NCBI GenBank assembly: GCA_022113835.1
Contig: JAILWY010000024.1
Location: 5,336,501 to 5,400,500, forward strand
Reading direction: 5' to 3'
Length of the DNA stretch: 64,000 nucleotides
Origin: Atopsyche davidsoni
Taxonomy: Eukaryota > Arthropoda > Insecta > Trichoptera > Hydrobiosidae
Shown here: in pieces, positions 60,500 to 64,000 of the stretch
How the letters are laid out: every line of letters starts with the position of its first letter
Numbering within the stretch: the first letter of the stretch is position 1
Notes under the pieces: model-generated
The model's input: the letters and a program-made list of their open reading frames with translations, nothing else
Database searches by the model: none
Told to the model about the DNA's origin: nothing
Position numbers and translations under genes: made by a program

Positions 60500-63400
60500 C
60501 TTAATTTTATTTACAAGTCGAGCAAACTTTTTTCTCATAACCTTCCCTTAAATACATGTAATACATGAGGTTTGATATTTTTATAGTCATTGTGTTTTTA
60601 AACCCTTAGAGTTTATCCTTGTGGGTTGAAAGGACATATATTTTTCTTTACAAGTAAATAGGTAATAAAGACAAACTTGATCTCTATCATCCCACACAAC
60701 AATACTGCCGAGTTTTTTTTGTAGATTTATGTATAAGCTCACCCTCACAAAACACTCTTAAATATTGCAACTCACTCTATTAAAGCCTCCCTTCACTCCA
60801 ACCGATATTACTTCTAAAAGTCGTTTTGAGGCGCTCTTTTTTCGTTATAATTAAATTTTGGTTTAGTAAAAATGTCAAATATTAAATATTGTCATAATTG
60901 GTTTACATTATTGTACAGGTTTTTTTGTACATTGTCTTTAAAAGTGACACTTGTTTAAGTTTACCACTCGACTATAAAGGAGTAGAAGGCTTTAAAGCAA
61001 TAAGCAATTATAGGAAATTTTCTACTTATATCGTCTTCAACAGGAATCCTTTGTTCAAAAGGGCTCGCTTTTTCACTTGGAAACAACTAATTGCTTCATT
61101 TTTATTTGATTCCCAGATCTTTTAACCGGCGCTTTTACTATAACAACTTTGGGTGCACCTGAACTTCAAATTAGTAGATTAACAAGCCACGTTTCACCCG
61201 TAGACATTTCAGACCCTTAACTGTCCATCAAAAAGCCAGGCTGGTCACAAAAGTGTAAGAGGTTTGAAAAATGGGGTGGTCAAAAGCATTTTCCACAAAA
61301 GGAGGTTCAGCCTTACAATGCGCGTCAATCAAGCGACGCCAGCGAAAATAGAAAATATGTGATTTTTTTTTCAGTGTTCTCACAAAAAAAGCCTTTCCTA
61401 GCTTTTTGGTCTCGAAAAAATAGGTGAAAAAATATATACAAGTAAATGAAATAGAAAAGCTAAATAATTGGTCTTGACCATTTAAGGGATCGCTTGGAGT
61501 TGGCAAGCAATTGATTTACTGTCTAAACTTCTCCAGTTTAAAAGCATTAACTAATTGATTATAGTTATAAGTATTTCAGTTAATATAAGTAAACTATAAT
61601 TTTATTTTAAATTCGGTGGTTAAACAGACGAACTATATTGTCTAGCTGTTAAATCGTCCATCATAATTAACGTTACTATCAGTTGGAGGAGTGAAGTTAT
61701 ATTACAAATATTAGTTTGATGATTAATCATAATTAGTTTAATTTTACAAATATTGAAAAATAAGCTTCGGACTATTAGAAATACTTATAAAAAGTACAGA
61801 TTTTTTAAACTTACAACGAAGCTTTGGTTTACCTTCTTATAACAGTAATCTGTTTACAAGTATTTTTTTTATAAAATGCTGCCAGAGAATCGCATAATAA
61901 TTTTTCCCAACACGTATTTTATAATAGGGGATATATTATTCAGGAATAAAAAAAACCTCCCTTGCATGGTCTCCGATCAAGCGTGGCGCTGAAAAATAAT
62001 TCTGATGGAGATGTTGAATCGAGAGTTTGCGTAATTTATGCATCAATTTATGATCTTGGGATTCCTAGAATTACTGGCGCTAAAAGAATCAATCATTCAC
62101 CGAAAGGAATAAAAAATAAAACTGAGTTTCAACGCCGAAAAAACCAATCGATACGTTTTTATTAATCTGTTTAAAAATAGACAGTGCTTTATGAAATGCT
62201 CGTTTGCTATACAGGTTTCTCCAAAACTAATAGTTACAGCAAAAAAAATAAGCTGATTTTAAATGTATTGAAATTTATCGTATTTATAATAAAAAAATAT
62301 TAAATTAAAATTTAAAATGATTATATATATTTTTTTTTATAATTTTGGTTCAAATCAGAACGTTTTTGATAGAAAATTCACTCTATTATACATTTGCTTT
62401 CTATTATTTATTTGATGTTTTGTTTGAATACTTTACTGAACAAAAAGTTTAATATATAGTAATTAAATTTAACCATACAATCAAACAATTTATAATAATA
62501 ATAGTTAACTTTTATTCACAAAGATTTTCATGAAAAACTCTCGCATTCAATATTTTCAATTTAATATTACTTGTTTATTTCAACCGTAAATTGAATAAAT
62601 ACGTTTCTGAATTCATTTTAACTTTTCACCTTAAAAATACGTTTAATTTCGTTTAATAAAAATTATATATATATCAAAAATAGCAGTTTTTTTTAATATT
62701 TACACGAAAATACGTTATGGGTTATGTATATATTTAATATAAAAAAAAGTTAATTTCAGCATATCACCAGAAAATTTGGCTGCGGGTGCTTAAATGCTTT
62801 TTTAATAATTTTATAAAATATTTAAACGACAAATTTATTGAATATAGTAGATAAATAAATTATGCTTACTATTACATTTTATTTTTATAATTATTTCAAT
62901 AAATTATATTAAAAAATATCTTCACCAATATGCGAAATCATAACGTATGCCTTCATCCAGTAGGTCAATAAGTACACACGCTAAAGATGATAAATTTATA
63001 CGATTCATAAACACAGCCTTTCAAGGCTTCGCTCCATCCCCCTCGACACGTGACAACTCTTATCTCCGACAAATTACCCTCTATCCTTCATCCCTTATTT
63101 AGAGTCCACCCCCTGCGATAATTTGATAAATTATTTGTCCACCTGCTGATCGCGTTATTGCGTATCATGTTTTTCTTAACCGCACAAATATTTAGGGACA
63201 TGAAAAATAATTTTTTTTTACAGAAAAGTATGACTATGAGATTACGAGGATTTTATTTAAAAACACCTTTGCAATTCAGCTTATTCAGCTATTTTCTTTT
63301 ATAAAATATGGAGTACTACAATAAAAACAGTACAGAAAGATCTTTAAAATATTTGCTATGGCTTATAAGCAATAATGATCAGTTCTCTTTTAACCTTCAT

Positions 63401-64000
63401 CCTTTTAAAATTGTTAATAAGATGGTTTAAGTTCAAATTTGTATAGGTGTAGAAAAAAAAAACAGGTCGCTTATGCACATTATTTTAAATAATTGCTTAA
63501 AGAAAAGGTTTAAAAATTTATTTATGCAACCAAAAATATCAACTTAGCTCAAGAGTGAAAATTTTTGTTAAACTATTTTTAGTTAATATGATTTATATCA
63601 AGTTTTTATTAATCAAGTATAAAGGTAAATTAAAAATGCTTTACGCTCAGGTGTTTTTTCGGGTTTTCTCTAAGATTACTGGCATTAATTTTCAGGAATT
63701 TTTCATGCCTCGGTACGAAATTTCGCACTTGCTAAAATAAATTACTTAATGTGTAATTTAATTTAATTGATATTGTTTATTAACCAATCGACCAAGAAAT
63801 ATCCAGTTTTCAGCATTTACCAAGGCAATCTAAGAAGATTGAAAACCATTAAATTCTACCGAATTAAATGTAATTTATATTCTGAACTGATTCTATCTTT
63901 TTCACTGAAAGTGGTTTTCATTTTAACATTATATCCCAAGGTATTTATTTGTTGTATTTTCCTAAAGACAATATATTATTTAAAAACGTTATGTCAGTCT
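60500..64000. other. AT-rich non-coding sequence
   Basis: No recognised gene or named element. A GC-richer patch at 63010-63170 contains a CACGTG E-box at about 63049 and C-rich sequence but no open frame. Open frames up to 92 codons look like chance. Confidence 0.5.

Noticed and set aside
1..64000. CRISPR arrays, bacterial operons, prophage or integrated virus genes
   Set aside because: No direct-repeat/spacer pattern, ribosome-binding-site-led gene clusters or viral structural or replicase frames were seen; sequence is eukaryotic throughout.

Overview
The window is AT-rich animal DNA (roughly 70% A+T by eye), with spliced exons, long introns, many decayed transposons and no operon-like gene packing. 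The only gene I can name with confidence encodes an insect CRF-like diuretic hormone (DH44), so the source is an insect. The element families (broken hAT-type transposons, a DUF4817-type Tc1/mariner relative, a non-LTR retrotransposon with an AAG-rich tail) would suit a hemimetabolous or hemipteran genome. That is an impression, not a proof.

Region 1, about 2.5-11.3 kb, minus strand: the DH44 precursor gene. Three coding exons (8300-8154, 6840-6727, 2896-2672) splice in phase 0 into a 161-residue preprohormone. It has a signal peptide, a spacer, a Lys-Arg site, a 44-residue hormone and a Gly-Lys-Arg amidation and cleavage site. A GC-rich block at 11152-11275 is a good candidate for the non-coding first exon and promoter; it has an arthropod-type initiator, a short upstream ORF and a consensus donor. 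The introns are crowded with mobile DNA: a minisatellite of about 57-60 bp split by a LINE fragment, a second LINE fragment, a hAT MITE with an internal 31-bp minisatellite, a 1.05-kb element flanked by TTAA, and a small hAT MITE. The signal-peptide exon sits in about 200 bp of host DNA between two of these insertions.

Region 2, about 11.3-49 kb: mostly AT-rich non-coding DNA with no gene I can recognise. It holds a second copy of the TTAA-type element, microsatellites, tRNA-like SINE remnants, a broken Tc1/mariner element (25489-26060), several hairpins, and small GC-richer islands (about 25.2-25.4, 27.4-30.3, 34.9, 38.2-38.6 and 39.3-39.5 kb). Some islands carry perfect CRE, paired E-box, kappa-B-like or CCAAT motifs. 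They may be regulatory, but nothing here proves it.

Region 3, about 48-54.5 kb and 60 kb: a transposon cluster. It contains a MITE with a tRNA-like loop, two SINE/LINE-tail copies, a nearly intact-ended but coding-dead hAT-like transposon (50279-52472, perfect 8-bp target duplication), and two related hAT deletion derivatives (53861-54437 and 60011-60491) that keep the transposase C-terminus. The remainder to 64 kb is AT-rich and anonymous.

I found no convincing new multi-gene system. The observations most worth following are the transposon-hemmed DH44 signal-peptide exon, its upstream ORF, and a strong apparent excess of two short motifs (AGGCTT and CTGAAA, both strands) through the non-coding DNA.
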